Source of the DNA: Actinomadura sp. DC4 | Lineage (GTDB): Bacteria; Actinomycetota; Actinomycetes; Streptosporangiales; Streptosporangiaceae | Length of the DNA stretch: 64,000 nt | Reading direction: 5' to 3' | Assembly (NCBI RefSeq): GCF_030406325.1 | Contig: NZ_JAUEQY010000018.1 | Location: 62,001 to 126,000, forward strand | Part shown: positions 1 to 8,978 of the stretch, in pieces | How positions within the stretch are numbered: the stretch's first letter is position 1 | Layout of the letters: each line of letters begins with the position of its first letter | The notes under the pieces: generated by a model | The model's database searches: none | What the model saw: the letters and a program-made list of their open reading frames with translations, nothing else | What the model was told of the DNA's origin: nothing | Translations under genes and position numbers: made by a program

Positions 1-615
1 CAGCCCCAGGTGGTCCCAGGTCGGTTCGACGGTGATCCCCGGGCTGTCGGCGCGTACGAGGAACGAGCCGACGCGGACCGGGTCCTCGTCGGTACGGGCC
101 CAGACGGCCATCCAGCGCAGGCCGACCGCTCCGGTCGAGAAGATCTTGTGCCCGGTGAGGGACCAGCGGCCGTCTTCGCGCCGGGCCGTCGTGGCGGGCA
201 GGCCGCCGCGCGCCGGAGTGCCGAGGTCCGGTTCCACGCGCAGCGCGTTGACCAGGGCGGGGCCGGGCGTGGCGAGCAGCTCACGGTAGACGGGCTCGGG
301 CCAGGCGCCGCCGCGCGTCTGCCCGGCGTGGGTGAACAGGGTCATCGCGGTGACCAGGGCGACCGACGGATCGCCCGCGCCCAGAGCGCGCAGGATCCGC
401 ACCGTGTCGGCGAGGCCGGCGCCGGCGCCGCCGTACTCGGGACCGGCGGTCGCGGTGAGGAGACCGGACGCGTGGACGGCCGCGACCCCCTCGAAGGGGA
501 AGGAGCCGTCGCGGTCGTGGTCGCCGGCGCGGGCGGCCAGTTCGGCGGTGACGGCGGCCAGCCGCTCGGGGGCGTACGGGGGCGGTGCCGTGTCCGGCGG
601 GGCGTTGCTGGGCAT
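1..615 (-). CDS. Acyl-CoA dehydrogenase-like flavin monooxygenase (DszC/SfnC type), N-terminal part
   Basis: The reading frame runs off the window start, leaving about 205 N-terminal residues of a protein usually near 400. It starts with an ATG that shares one base with the TGA of the upstream molybdenum enzyme gene. The visible part has the N-terminal helical domain of acyl-CoA dehydrogenases and the start of the middle beta domain (WSLTGHKIFSTGAVG, then WARTDEDP and a domain ending near TWDHLGL). Members of this fold beside LLM monooxygenases and sulfur transporters usually use reduced flavin and oxygen on sulfur heterocycles or sulfones (DszC, SfnC) rather than acyl-CoA. Last visible gene of the sulfur operon. 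The family is clear; the monooxygenase role is inferred from context. Confidence 0.8.
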   Translation of the reverse strand, partial: MPSNAPPDTAPPPYAPERLAAVTAELAARAGDHDRDGSFPFEGVAAVHASGLLTATAGPEYGGAGAGLADTVRILRALGAGDPSVALVTAMTLFTHAGQTRGGAWPEPVYRELLATPGPALVNALRVEPDLGTPARGGLPATTARREDGRWSLTGHKIFSTGAVGLRWMAVWARTDEDPVRVGSFLVRADSPGITVEPTWDHLGL

Positions 616-2882
616 CAGAGGCTCCGGATCGAAGGGGGCCGAAGGACGGTCAGCGGGGGAGGGTCACCGGCGTACGGCTCGACCTCCACGAGCGCGTGCT
701 GGCCGGTGCAGCCCTGGGAGAGCTGCGAGGTGGGCACGTCGGCGGTGAGGACGTTGGGGTTGCCGTGGACGCACAGTGACCCGGACGGGTCGTACCAGGC
801 GCCCGTGGCGAGCTGGACGACGCCCGGCCGCAGCCGTTCGCTCAGCACCGCCCCGGCCAGGCAGGCGCCGCGGTCGTTGAACACCCGGACGAGGGCGCCC
901 GCGGTGATGCCGCGCGCCGAGGCGTCATCGGGATGCAGGGTCAGTGGTTCGCGGCCGGCGACCTTGCCGGCCTGGCTGGTCTCGCCGACGTCGAGCTGGC
1001 TGTGCAGCCGGGTGGCCGGCTGGTTGGCGATCAGGTGCAGCGGATGGCGCGCGGCGGCGGGCGCGCCGAGCCACTCGCCGGGCTCCAGCCAGGCCGGGTG
1101 GCCGGGGCAGTCGGCGAGGCCGAAGCCCGCCACCGTCGCCGAGGCGATCTCGATCCGGCCGCTCGGCGTGCCGAGGGGCGCGCCCTCGGGGTCGGCGCGG
1201 AACCGTTCGAACAGCGTCAACCTGCGGGGACCTGGCGGCAGCTCCAGCTCACCGTCCGCCCAGAACCGGGCGAACGACGGCCGGCCGTCGCCGCGCCAGG
1301 AGGCGTAGAGGTGCTCGATCCACTCGCGGGCGGTCCGGCCCTCGGTGAACCGGTCGCCGAAGCCGAGCCGTACGGCGAGGGCGGCCAGGATCGCGTAGTC
1401 GTCGCGGGCCCGGCCGAGCGGCTCGACCGCGCGGTGCATGGCGATGAGGTGGCTGTCGCGCCGGCCGCTGCCGAGGTCCTCGCGCTCCAGGGTGGTGGTG
1501 ACCGGCAGCACGATGTCGGCCTGGCGGGCCGTGGCCGTCCAGTACGGCTCGTGCACGACGATCGTGTCCGGACGGGCGAACGCGCGGCGCAGCCGGTTCA
1601 GGTCCTGGTGGTGGTGGAAGGGGTTGCCGCCCGCCCAGTGGACGAGCCGGATGTCGGGATAGGTACGGGTGGTGCCGTCGTAGCGGTAGGACTCGCCCGG
1701 ATGGAGCAGCATGTCGGCGATCCGGGCGACGGGGATGAAGGTGCGCACCGGGTTGGGCACCGAGGGCATACGGGGGAGCCGCAGCCGCGGCCCGTCGTCG
1801 CCGACGTCGCCCATCGAGCCGTAGCCGTGGCCGAACCCGCCGCCGGGCAGGCCGATCTGGCCGAGCATCGCGGCGAGGGCCAGCCCCGCCCAGACCGGCT
1901 GCTCGCCGTGCTGGATGCGCTGCAGTGACCAGGTGACGGTGACCAGCGTCCTCGACGCGGCCATCCGGCGGGCCAGCGCCGCGATGGCGGACGCCGGGAT
2001 CCCGCACAGCGCCGCCGCCCAGGCGGCGTCCTTGACCACCCCGTCCGCACGGCCGAGCAGGTAGTGCTCGAAGGTCTCGAAGCCGGTGCAGTAGCGGTCG
2101 AGGAACCTGCGGTCGTGCAGGTCCTCGGCGAGCAGCGTGTGCGCCAGGCCCAGCATCAGCGTCACGTCGGTGGCCGGGACGATGGGGTACCAGGTGGCGT
2201 CCAGCTCCTCGGGCAGGTCGTCGCGGATCGGGCTGACCAGCGCGACCCGCACCCCGGACGCGGCCAGGGCCGCCAGGCGGGACGGCGTACGGTGCCGCGT
2301 CACCCCGCCCGGCACGACGTGCACGTTCTTGGCGGGGATCCCGCCGAACGCCACGATCAGCTCGGTGGCGTCCTCGATGGTCTGCCAGGTGGAGGCGGAC
2401 CGCAGCACCTCCTCGGCGTCGCCGACCAGGTGCGGCAGCAGCACCAGCGAGGTGCCGAGGCTGTAGGAGTTGCGGGATCCGGTGTAGCCGCCGAACATCG
2501 CCAGGAACCGGTGCAACTGGCTCTGCGCGTGGTGGAACCGGCCCGCGCTCGCCCAGCCGTACGAACCTCCGTAGACGGCCTCGTTGCCGTACCGGTCGCG
2601 GACCCGGGCCAGCTCGGCGGCCAGCCGGTCCAGCGCCTCGTCCCAGCCGACCTCGACGAACTCCTCGGCGCCCCGGCGGTCGCTGGGGCCTGGACCTCCT
2701 TCGAGCCAGCCGCGGCGTACCGCCGGCGCCGCCACCCGGGTCGGATGCGCGAGGGCGCCGGCGACGTTGCCGAGCAGCGGGGAGGGATCGGGGTCGTCCG
2801 GGTGCGGCAGCACGGCGACGGAACCGTCCTCGCGCCGCCGCACTCCGTACGCTCCCCAGTGCGAGGTGGTCGGCAGGGTCAC
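615..2882 (-). CDS. Molybdopterin-dependent sulfoxide/N-oxide reductase, BisC/TorA-like
   Basis: A 755-residue molybdopterin-bis-MGD oxidoreductase. The N-terminus (SHWGAY near residue 7), the YGGSYGW block near 104 and the NSYSLG stretch near 138, where this subfamily supplies its serine ligand to molybdenum, fit biotin sulfoxide / DMSO / TMAO reductases. No N-terminal CxxC cluster motif is seen and no twin-arginine signal, so it is probably cytoplasmic like BisC rather than periplasmic like TorA. The C-terminal MGD-binding domain is present (LHLIANQPATRLHSQ, HPDDASARGI). It starts 4 bases after the LLM gene and shares one base with the next gene, so it is translationally coupled. In this operon it would reduce S-oxides of the imported sulfur compound or of methionine/biotin. 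Substrate is not readable from sequence. Confidence 0.9.
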   Translation of the reverse strand: MTLPTTSHWGAYGVRRREDGSVAVLPHPDDPDPSPLLGNVAGALAHPTRVAAPAVRRGWLEGGPGPSDRRGAEEFVEVGWDEALDRLAAELARVRDRYGNEAVYGGSYGWASAGRFHHAQSQLHRFLAMFGGYTGSRNSYSLGTSLVLLPHLVGDAEEVLRSASTWQTIEDATELIVAFGGIPAKNVHVVPGGVTRHRTPSRLAALAASGVRVALVSPIRDDLPEELDATWYPIVPATDVTLMLGLAHTLLAEDLHDRRFLDRYCTGFETFEHYLLGRADGVVKDAAWAAALCGIPASAIAALARRMAASRTLVTVTWSLQRIQHGEQPVWAGLALAAMLGQIGLPGGGFGHGYGSMGDVGDDGPRLRLPRMPSVPNPVRTFIPVARIADMLLHPGESYRYDGTTRTYPDIRLVHWAGGNPFHHHQDLNRLRRAFARPDTIVVHEPYWTATARQADIVLPVTTTLEREDLGSGRRDSHLIAMHRAVEPLGRARDDYAILAALAVRLGFGDRFTEGRTAREWIEHLYASWRGDGRPSFARFWADGELELPPGPRRLTLFERFRADPEGAPLGTPSGRIEIASATVAGFGLADCPGHPAWLEPGEWLGAPAAARHPLHLIANQPATRLHSQLDVGETSQAGKVAGREPLTLHPDDASARGITAGALVRVFNDRGACLAGAVLSERLRPGVVQLATGAWYDPSGSLCVHGNPNVLTADVPTSQLSQGCTGQHALVEVEPYAGDPPPLTVLRPPSIRSL

Positions 2883-2886
2883 CGGA

Positions 2887-3966
2887 TCAGACCAGCGCCG
2901 GGCTGCCGGCGCGCAGCAGCGGGACCAGGCGCCGGCCCCAGTCGACGACGTCCTCGAGCGGGTCGAAACCGCGGATCAGGATGGTGTCGACGCCGACCTG
3001 CCGATAGCCGTCCAGCGCCTCCGCGACCTGCTCCGGCGTCCCGACCAGCGCGGTGGAGTTGCCGCCCGGCCCGGTCAGCGCGGTGATGCCGTACCAGAGC
3101 CGCTCGTCGTGGCGCTCGTTCTCGGCCGCCTGCCGCTGCAGCCGGTCGGAGCCGACCGAGGAGGACATGCGGTACGGGCGCGGGCGGGCCTCGTCGGTCA
3201 GCCCGGCCCGCTCGGCGGTGAGCGCGCGGATCCGCTCGGCCCGCTCCCACGCCGCGTCCTCGGTGTCGGCGATGATCGGCCGGACCGACAGGCTGAACCG
3301 CAGCGTACGGCCGTGTGCTGCGGCCGCCTCACGCAGCGCGGCGATCCGCCCGGCGATCTGATCCCGCGGCTCGCCCCACAGCATGTAGACGTCGGCGTGT
3401 TCGGCGCCGACCTGGACCGCCGGTGGAGAGGCACCGCCGAAGTACAGCGGGATGCCCGCGGGGGTGGCCGGCTTGACCGTGCTGAAGGCGCCCTCCACGC
3501 GGTAGAACTCGCCGTCGTGGTCGAACGGCCGCTCCGAGCCCCACACCCGACGCAGCAGGCCCATGAACTCGCCCGTCCGCGCGTACCGCCGGTCGTGGTC
3601 GGCGAAGTCGCCGTCGCGCTTCTGGTCGGCCTCGTCACCTCCGGTGATGTGGTGGATGGCGACCCGCCCGCCGCCGGTCAGGTGGTCGAGGGTGGCGAGC
3701 TTGCGGGCGACCAGGGTCGGGGCGACGAAGCCCGGCCGGTGCGCGATCAGCACCTTCAGCGTCGTCGTGGCGTTGAGCACGTGCGCGGCGATGGCGAAAC
3801 CGTCCGCGCCGGTCGCGCCGTACCCGATGAGGACCCGGTCGAAGCCCGCGGCCTCGTGCGCCTGGGCGAACCGCGTCAGGTAGCCGGCGTCGATGTCGCC
3901 GAAGTGGTCGCCGTGGGTCTCGGACGCGTCCCGCGTCCCGACCATGCCGATGAGCTCGTTCGTCAT
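2887..3966 (-). CDS. LLM class flavin-dependent monooxygenase, SsuD/SfnG-like
   Basis: A 359-residue luciferase-like TIM-barrel protein. It has family landmarks HRPGFVAPTLVARKLATLD (near 76), VAIHHITGGDEADQKRDGD, the RRYARTGEF helix, and GIPLYFGGASPPAVQVG near 168. These are typical of alkanesulfonate (SsuD) and dimethylsulfone (SfnG) monooxygenases, which use FMNH2 and O2 to split C-S bonds and release sulfite. A separate flavin reductase would be needed and none is seen in the window. It lies 15 bases after the second LLM gene and 4 bases before the molybdenum enzyme gene. The two LLM proteins are clearly related and may act on different chain lengths or successive oxidation states. Assignment to sulfur chemistry rests on family plus operon. 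Confidence 0.88.
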   Translation of the reverse strand: MTNELIGMVGTRDASETHGDHFGDIDAGYLTRFAQAHEAAGFDRVLIGYGATGADGFAIAAHVLNATTTLKVLIAHRPGFVAPTLVARKLATLDHLTGGGRVAIHHITGGDEADQKRDGDFADHDRRYARTGEFMGLLRRVWGSERPFDHDGEFYRVEGAFSTVKPATPAGIPLYFGGASPPAVQVGAEHADVYMLWGEPRDQIAGRIAALREAAAAHGRTLRFSLSVRPIIADTEDAAWERAERIRALTAERAGLTDEARPRPYRMSSSVGSDRLQRQAAENERHDERLWYGITALTGPGGNSTALVGTPEQVAEALDGYRQVGVDTILIRGFDPLEDVVDWGRRLVPLLRAGSPALV

Positions 3967-3981
3967 TCGTCGGCTCCGTTC

Positions 3982-5070
3982 CTAGGAGTGGGCGCCGGCC
4001 AGGGCGCGTTCGCCGGTCCGGTCGCGGACCAGGCGGATGAGGTTTCCGTAGTCGGTGGCGTCGGTGAGGGGAGTGAACCCGCGGATGAGCAGCGTGCTCA
4101 CGCCGAGGGAGACGTAGTCGAGCAGGGACTCGGCGACCTGCTCGTAGCTGCCGACCAGCGCGGTGGAGTTCCCGGCGGCGCCGGTCTCCTTGGCGATCGC
4201 GGTCCACAGCCTCTTGTCGTGCACCTCCGCCCGGTCGGCGAAGTCCAGCAGCCGCCGGCTGCCCTGTGCCGCGGAGCCGTCGATGTTGAGGACCTTCCTC
4301 AGCTCGCCGGCCCGTTCCTTGGTGAGGCGGAGGATCTCCTCCGCGCGCCGCCAGGCCTCGGTCTCGGTCGCGGCCGGGATGGGCCGCAGGCTGACGCTGA
4401 ACCGCGGGTCGCGCCCGTGCGGGGCCGCGGCGGCCCGTACGCCGGCGATCCGCTCGGCGATGCCGGCCAGCGGCTCCCCCCAGAACGCGTACACGTCGGC
4501 GTGCCTGCCCCCGACCCGTACGGCGTCCGCGGACGCGCCGCCGAAGTAGACCGGGATCCGGCCGTCCGGGCGCACCGGGGTGAAACCGCCGCGTACCTGG
4601 TAGAACTCCCCGTCGTAGTCGAACGGCCGGGTGGACTCCCACTCCAGGCGCAGCACGTCGAGGAACTCGTCCGTACGCCGGTAGCGCGCCGGCTTGTCGC
4701 TGATGTCGCCGTCTCTGGCCTGGTCCGCGTCGTCGCCGCCGGTGATCACGTGCAGGGCGACCCGGCCGGCGTGGAAGGCGTCGAGGGTGGCGAACTTGCG
4801 CGCCGCCAGCGTGGGCGCCACGAAGCCGGGCCGGTGCGCCAGCAGCACGCCGAGCCGGTCGGTGCCGTTGAGTACCTGGTCGGCGACGATGAACCCGTCC
4901 GGGCTGGAGGAGGAGTGGGCGATCAGCACCCGGTCGAACCCCGCGTCCTCGTGCGCCCTCGCGAGCGCCCGCAGGTAGCCCGCGTCGACCGGCGGGCCCT
5001 CGGACACCTTCTCGATCTCGGTCTCCGTGTGCGCCTGGGTGGCGGCGATGCCGATGAACTCGATGCTCAT
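3982..5070 (-). CDS. ssuD: LLM class flavin-dependent monooxygenase, SsuD-like (second copy)
   Basis: A 362-residue luciferase-like monooxygenase, paralogous to the downstream one: the same HRPGFVAPTLAARKFATLD block, LHVITGGDDADQARDGD, RYRRTDEFLDVL, RIPVYFGGASADAVRVG, and WTAIAKETGAAGNSTALVG near the end. This version is closer to canonical alkanesulfonate monooxygenase SsuD. The reaction in that family is oxidation of an alkanesulfonate by FMNH2/O2 to an aldehyde and sulfite. The ATG overlaps the TGA of the ABC ATPase by 4 bases, so enzyme and importer are translationally coupled. The exact substrate is unknown; the gene symbol is tentative. Confidence 0.85.
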   Translation of the reverse strand: MSIEFIGIAATQAHTETEIEKVSEGPPVDAGYLRALARAHEDAGFDRVLIAHSSSSPDGFIVADQVLNGTDRLGVLLAHRPGFVAPTLAARKFATLDAFHAGRVALHVITGGDDADQARDGDISDKPARYRRTDEFLDVLRLEWESTRPFDYDGEFYQVRGGFTPVRPDGRIPVYFGGASADAVRVGGRHADVYAFWGEPLAGIAERIAGVRAAAAPHGRDPRFSVSLRPIPAATETEAWRRAEEILRLTKERAGELRKVLNIDGSAAQGSRRLLDFADRAEVHDKRLWTAIAKETGAAGNSTALVGSYEQVAESLLDYVSLGVSTLLIRGFTPLTDATDYGNLIRLVRDRTGERALAGAHS

Positions 5071-6059
5071 GTCAGTGCTCCTGTCGTCTGTTCAACGTGG
5101 TCGGACCAGGTGCCGGCGTGGTGACAGGCCACGGTGCGGCCGTCTCCGGTCGCTTCGCGCCGCGGCTCGACGGCGCACTCGGCGGTGGCGAACGGGCACA
5201 GCGGGGCATACCGGCAGCCGTCGGCGTGGGGCCACGGCTCCCGGTCGCGGGCCGGGCGCAGGCTCGCCGCGGGCCGGCCCAGCGGACGTTCGCCGATGCT
5301 CGGGGCCGAGGCGACCAGCAGGGCGGTGTAGGGGTGGCGCGGGTCGCCGAACACCTCATCGACCGGACCCTGCTCCACCAGCCGGCCGCCGAACAGCACC
5401 GCGACCCGGTCCACCACCCCCGCCAGCGACGTCAGGTCGTGGGAGATCATGACGATCGCGACGCCGAGCTCACGGCGCAGCCGGTCCAGCAGCAGCAGGA
5501 CCCGGTTGCGGCTGGAGGAGTCCAGGGCGCTGACCGGCTCGTCGCACAGCAGCAGCTTCGGGCGTACGGCGATGGCCCGCGCCAAGGCGACGCGCTGCCG
5601 TTGCCCGCCGGAGATCTGACCGGGCCGCCGGGCGCCGAGTGAGGGGTCGAGGCCGACACGGGTCAGCGCCTCGTCCACGCGTTCGGCCTGCTCGGCACGC
5701 GTGAGCCCACCGGCGATCGCCAATCCCTCGGCGACGATCGCCGCCACGGTCAGGTCCGGGTCGAGCGACCGCAGCGGATCCTGGAAGACCAGCTGGACCG
5801 CGCCCGTCCGGCGGAACCCGCGCAGCGGCCGCCCGCCCAGCGCCGTCACGTCCGTGCCGTCGAAGGTGATCCGTCCCGCGTCCGGTGAGACGAGGCCCAC
5901 CACGGCGCGGACCAGCGTCGTCTTGCCCGATCCGGTCTCACCGACCACGCCGACGACCTCGCCGGGCCGTACGGTCAGGCTCACACCGGACAGGACGCGC
6001 GCCCGGCCGTAGGACACCCCGACGTCGTCGACGTCGAGCAGGGGTGCGGTCTCGCTCAT
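5067..6059 (-). CDS. ABC transporter ATP-binding protein, DppF/GsiA-C type
   Basis: A 330-residue oligopeptide-type ATPase. Walker A is GETGSGKTTLVRAV (near 42), signature ISGGQRQRVALARAI, Walker B LLLCDEPVSALD, followed by a switch His. The C-terminus has the oligopeptide/nickel extension with cysteines (CRYAPLCPFATAECAVEP) that in some family members binds a metal cluster. The frame stays open upstream, but the ATG at 6059 ([12 protein letters not shown]) is preferred because it forms an ATGA overlap with the preceding ATPase gene. It pairs with that ATPase to drive the two permeases. Within the sulfur operon the likely cargo is an organosulfur compound or peptide; cargo is inferred. Confidence 0.9.
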   Translation of the reverse strand: MSETAPLLDVDDVGVSYGRARVLSGVSLTVRPGEVVGVVGETGSGKTTLVRAVVGLVSPDAGRITFDGTDVTALGGRPLRGFRRTGAVQLVFQDPLRSLDPDLTVAAIVAEGLAIAGGLTRAEQAERVDEALTRVGLDPSLGARRPGQISGGQRQRVALARAIAVRPKLLLCDEPVSALDSSSRNRVLLLLDRLRRELGVAIVMISHDLTSLAGVVDRVAVLFGGRLVEQGPVDEVFGDPRHPYTALLVASAPSIGERPLGRPAASLRPARDREPWPHADGCRYAPLCPFATAECAVEPRREATGDGRTVACHHAGTWSDHVEQTTGALT

Positions 6060-7075
6060 GAGGGAGCCTCCTCCTCGACTCGTACGCACCGGGCGGCGCG
6101 CCCGCCGCCGGCCTGGCGCAGCGCCACCGGGCCGGCCGTGCACCGGTCACCGGCGTACGGGCACCGGTCGGCGAACCGGCAGCCGGGCGGCTGCGCGCCG
6201 ACCGGCGGCGGCTGCCCGGGAAGCACCTCCACCGACCCGGGGGCGGCGAGCCGCAGCAACGCCTCGGTGTAGGGATGGGCCGGTGCCCGCAGCACCTGCT
6301 CGGTCGGGCCGGACTCCACGAGCTCGCCGGCGTAGAACACCAGGACCCGGTCGCAGGTCTCGGCCACCACGGCGAGGTCGTGGGTGACCAGCAGCAGCGA
6401 CAGGCCGCGCTCGGCCCGCAACTGCGCGAGCAGGTCCAGCACCTCGGCCTGGACGACGACGTCCAGCGCGGTGGTGGCCTCGTCGGCGATCAGCAGGTCC
6501 GGCTCGCCGCCGATCGCGATCGCGATGAGGACCCGCTGCAGCATCCCGCCGGACAGCTCGTCGGGGTAGCGGTGGTAGACGTTCTCCGGGTCGCGCAGGC
6601 CGACCGAGTGGAGCAGCCCGGCCGCCCGCGTACGGGCCGTGGCTCTGGGCAGGCCCGCGGCGACCTGGAGCGACTCGGTGAGCTGGTGTCCGACCGTGAT
6701 CGAGGGGTTGAGGTACGAGGCCGGGTCCTGGAAGACCGCACCGAGGGTCCGCCCGCGTACGGCGTCCCAGCCGCGGCGCGTCAGCCCGGTCAGCTCGACG
6801 CCGGCCAGGTCGATCGTCCCGGCGCTGACCTCACACCCCTTCGGCAGCACGCCCAGGATCGACCGGCAGGTCAGCGTCTTGCCGCTCCCGGACTCGCCGA
6901 CCAGCCCCACCGCCTCGCCCCGGTGGACGGTGAACGAGACGTCGTGGACGGCCTCGGCGCCGCCACCGCCGACGGTGACGTGCAGGCCGCCGACGCGGAG
7001 CAGCGGCGTGAGGGGTGAGGCGATCGCGGCGGGCCGGGGTCCGGCGCGTGTCTCAGCGGACGGGGACGGTGGCAT
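6056..7075 (-). CDS. ABC transporter ATP-binding protein, DppD type
   Basis: A 339-residue ATPase with Walker [15 protein letters not shown] (near 53), Q-loop [16 protein letters not shown], signature [14 protein letters not shown], Walker [13 protein letters not shown] and the C-terminal oligopeptide extension with [14 protein letters not shown]. The ATG is preceded by an excellent ribosome site (GGAGGT, 6 bases away) and overlaps the end of the permease gene by about 20 bases. It is first of the two ATPases in the usual order B-C-D-F. It supplies energy for import together with the next gene. Confidence 0.9.
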   Translation of the reverse strand: MPPSPSAETRAGPRPAAIASPLTPLLRVGGLHVTVGGGGAEAVHDVSFTVHRGEAVGLVGESGSGKTLTCRSILGVLPKGCEVSAGTIDLAGVELTGLTRRGWDAVRGRTLGAVFQDPASYLNPSITVGHQLTESLQVAAGLPRATARTRAAGLLHSVGLRDPENVYHRYPDELSGGMLQRVLIAIAIGGEPDLLIADEATTALDVVVQAEVLDLLAQLRAERGLSLLLVTHDLAVVAETCDRVLVFYAGELVESGPTEQVLRAPAHPYTEALLRLAAPGSVEVLPGQPPPVGAQPPGCRFADRCPYAGDRCTAGPVALRQAGGGRAARCVRVEEEAPS

Positions 7076-7949
7076 CGGGCACCTCCTGTACGGGGCCGGC
7101 CGTTCCGGCCGGGGCGGGCGAGGCGTCCAGGACGGGCAGGTCGGCGCTGTCGCTCACCGCGTCGGCGAGGGCGTTCAGCGCACCCACGGTGATCATGATG
7201 GTGAGGGCGGGGACGAGCGGGGCCCACGGCTGCTGGGCCAGGAAGCCGAGGTCGTCGGCGAGCATCCCGCCCCACGTCGGCGCGGGCGGCTGCACCCCGA
7301 TCCCGAGGAAGCTCAGCGACTGCACCACGAGCAGGCACTCGGCGCTGGCCTGCGCCGCCGTGACCGCGATGGTCGGCAGGATCTTGCTCCACAGGTGGGT
7401 GCGCAGGATCCAGAGCCGGCCGCCGCCGAAGAGCTCGGCCGCCTCCACGTACTGGGCTCTCAGCAGGGTCAGCGACGCGGCCCGGCTCACCCGGAAGAAG
7501 ATCGGGGAGTACAGCAGCCCGATCGCGAGCATCGACTGGGACAGGCCGTTGCCGAGCACGCCGACCACCGCGACCACGAACACGACGTACGGCAGGGTCT
7601 GGAGAGAGTCGACGAAGCGCAGCGACACCCATTCGTACCCGCGGCCCAGCCAGAGCGAGGCGACCCCGAGGACGACGCCGACGACCAGCGCCGAACCGAC
7701 GGCCTCCAGCGTCGCGACGATGGATGAGGCCGTTCCGGCGACGAGCCGGCTGAGCACGTCACGGCCGAGCCCGTCGGTCCCGAGGAGGTGACCGGCGCTC
7801 GGGCCGGACAGGACATGTGCCGAGTCCTGGGCCAGCGGGTCGAGAGGGGCGAGCCGGTGCCCGAAGACCGCGGCCACCGCCACCACGATGAGCACGCCTG
7901 CCGCGAGGCGGGCCGACGGCAGCCGCAGAGCGCGGCGCAGAGTACGCAC
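7053..7949 (-). CDS. ABC transporter permease, DppC type
   Basis: A 298-residue inner-membrane permease. The GTG at 7949 (VRTLRRAL) is chosen because GAGGAGG lies 6 bases upstream and the preceding permease gene ends only 2 bases before; the frame stays open further upstream but without membrane-protein composition. Visible features are an N-terminal membrane segment (LAAGVLIVVAVAAVFG), the family's HLLGTDGLGRDVLSRL block, multiple hydrophobic helices, and the EAA loop EAAELFGGGRLWILRTHLW. Partner of the DppB-type permease; together they form the membrane channel. Confidence 0.9.
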   Translation of the reverse strand: MRTLRRALRLPSARLAAGVLIVVAVAAVFGHRLAPLDPLAQDSAHVLSGPSAGHLLGTDGLGRDVLSRLVAGTASSIVATLEAVGSALVVGVVLGVASLWLGRGYEWVSLRFVDSLQTLPYVVFVVAVVGVLGNGLSQSMLAIGLLYSPIFFRVSRAASLTLLRAQYVEAAELFGGGRLWILRTHLWSKILPTIAVTAAQASAECLLVVQSLSFLGIGVQPPAPTWGGMLADDLGFLAQQPWAPLVPALTIMITVGALNALADAVSDSADLPVLDASPAPAGTAGPVQEVPDATVPVR

Positions 7950-7951
7950 GG

Positions 7952-8956
7952 CTACCTCCTCGCCTGCGGGGTGAACCGGGCGAGCAGCGCGCCGAGCACC
8001 AGGTTGCAGACCAGCACGGAGGCGACGGTCATCAGCAGCGTCCCCTGGATCACCGGGACGTCGTGCCGCTCCGACGACTGAAGCGTCAGCAGCGCGACCC
8101 CCGGCAGGTTGAAGATCCGTTCGGTCGGCACCGACCCGCTGATCAGCATGGGGACCCCCACCGTGAGGAGTCCCAGCGTCGGTCCCACGGCGTTGCGCAG
8201 CGCGTGCCGCAGCAGCACCCGCCGGTGCGAGAGGCCGCGCACGGTCGCCCCCACGACGTAGTTCTCGCGCAACGTGCCGACCAGGGAGGTACGGAGCTGC
8301 CGGGCGATGCCGGCGGCCAGGGTCAGGCTCAGCGCGAAGGACGGCATGAGCAGGCAGCGCAGCCACTGGACCGGGTCGGTCGTGAAACTGACGTACCCGC
8401 CGGCCGGCAGGACCTTCAGCGTCGCGGAGAACAGGACGATCAAGACGATGCCGATGACGAAACCGGGGATGGTGCCCAGCACCGAGCAGGCCGCCGTGAC
8501 GGAGCGGTCGATCCGGCCGCCGCCGTTCAGCGCCGCGGCGATGCCGGCCGTACCCCCGATCAGCACCGCGAACAGGGCGGCCAGCCCGGTGATGCCCAGG
8601 TCCACCGGCAGCGCCTGCCGGATGCTGGCGGCGACCGGGATGGAGGTGAAGTACGACGTGCCGAGATCGCCGGTGAAGGCGTGGCCCAGCCAGGTCGCGT
8701 ACTGCACCAGCAGCGGCCGGTCCAGCCCGAACTGGTGGTTCATCCGGACGATGTCCGCCGGGGTCGCGGTCTCACCGAGCACGGCCGCGGCGGGGTTGCT
8801 CTCGGACAGCGAGCCGAGCGCGTACGTGCCGAACGAGGTGATCAGGAAGACGGTGGCCGTGGCGGCCGCCATCCGCAGCACCGTACGGGCCCAGCCGGCG
8901 AGCCGCAGGGCGGGGCGGGCTGCGGCCGGCCTCGGCACGGCGATCACGGCGCTCAT
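7952..8956 (-). CDS. ABC transporter permease, DppB type
   Basis: A 334-residue permease with six or so hydrophobic helices. The first (TATVFLITSFGTYALGSL) is followed by the long external loop of DppB proteins (NHQFGLDRPLLVQYATWL, GDLGTSYFTSIPV). The BPD_transp_1 core has RENYVVGATVRGLSHRRVL as the ATPase-contact loop. It starts 22 bases after the substrate-binding protein gene and precedes the DppC gene by 2 bases. Channel component of the importer. Confidence 0.92.
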   Translation of the reverse strand: MSAVIAVPRPAAARPALRLAGWARTVLRMAAATATVFLITSFGTYALGSLSESNPAAAVLGETATPADIVRMNHQFGLDRPLLVQYATWLGHAFTGDLGTSYFTSIPVAASIRQALPVDLGITGLAALFAVLIGGTAGIAAALNGGGRIDRSVTAACSVLGTIPGFVIGIVLIVLFSATLKVLPAGGYVSFTTDPVQWLRCLLMPSFALSLTLAAGIARQLRTSLVGTLRENYVVGATVRGLSHRRVLLRHALRNAVGPTLGLLTVGVPMLISGSVPTERIFNLPGVALLTLQSSERHDVPVIQGTLLMTVASVLVCNLVLGALLARFTPQARR

Positions 8957-8978
8957 CGGGCGTTCCGATCGGGGGCGT

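Noticed and set aside
2584-5124. A long plus-strand open frame opposite the two LLM monooxygenases
   Set aside because: Mirror of real genes with strong family motifs; no motif of its own.
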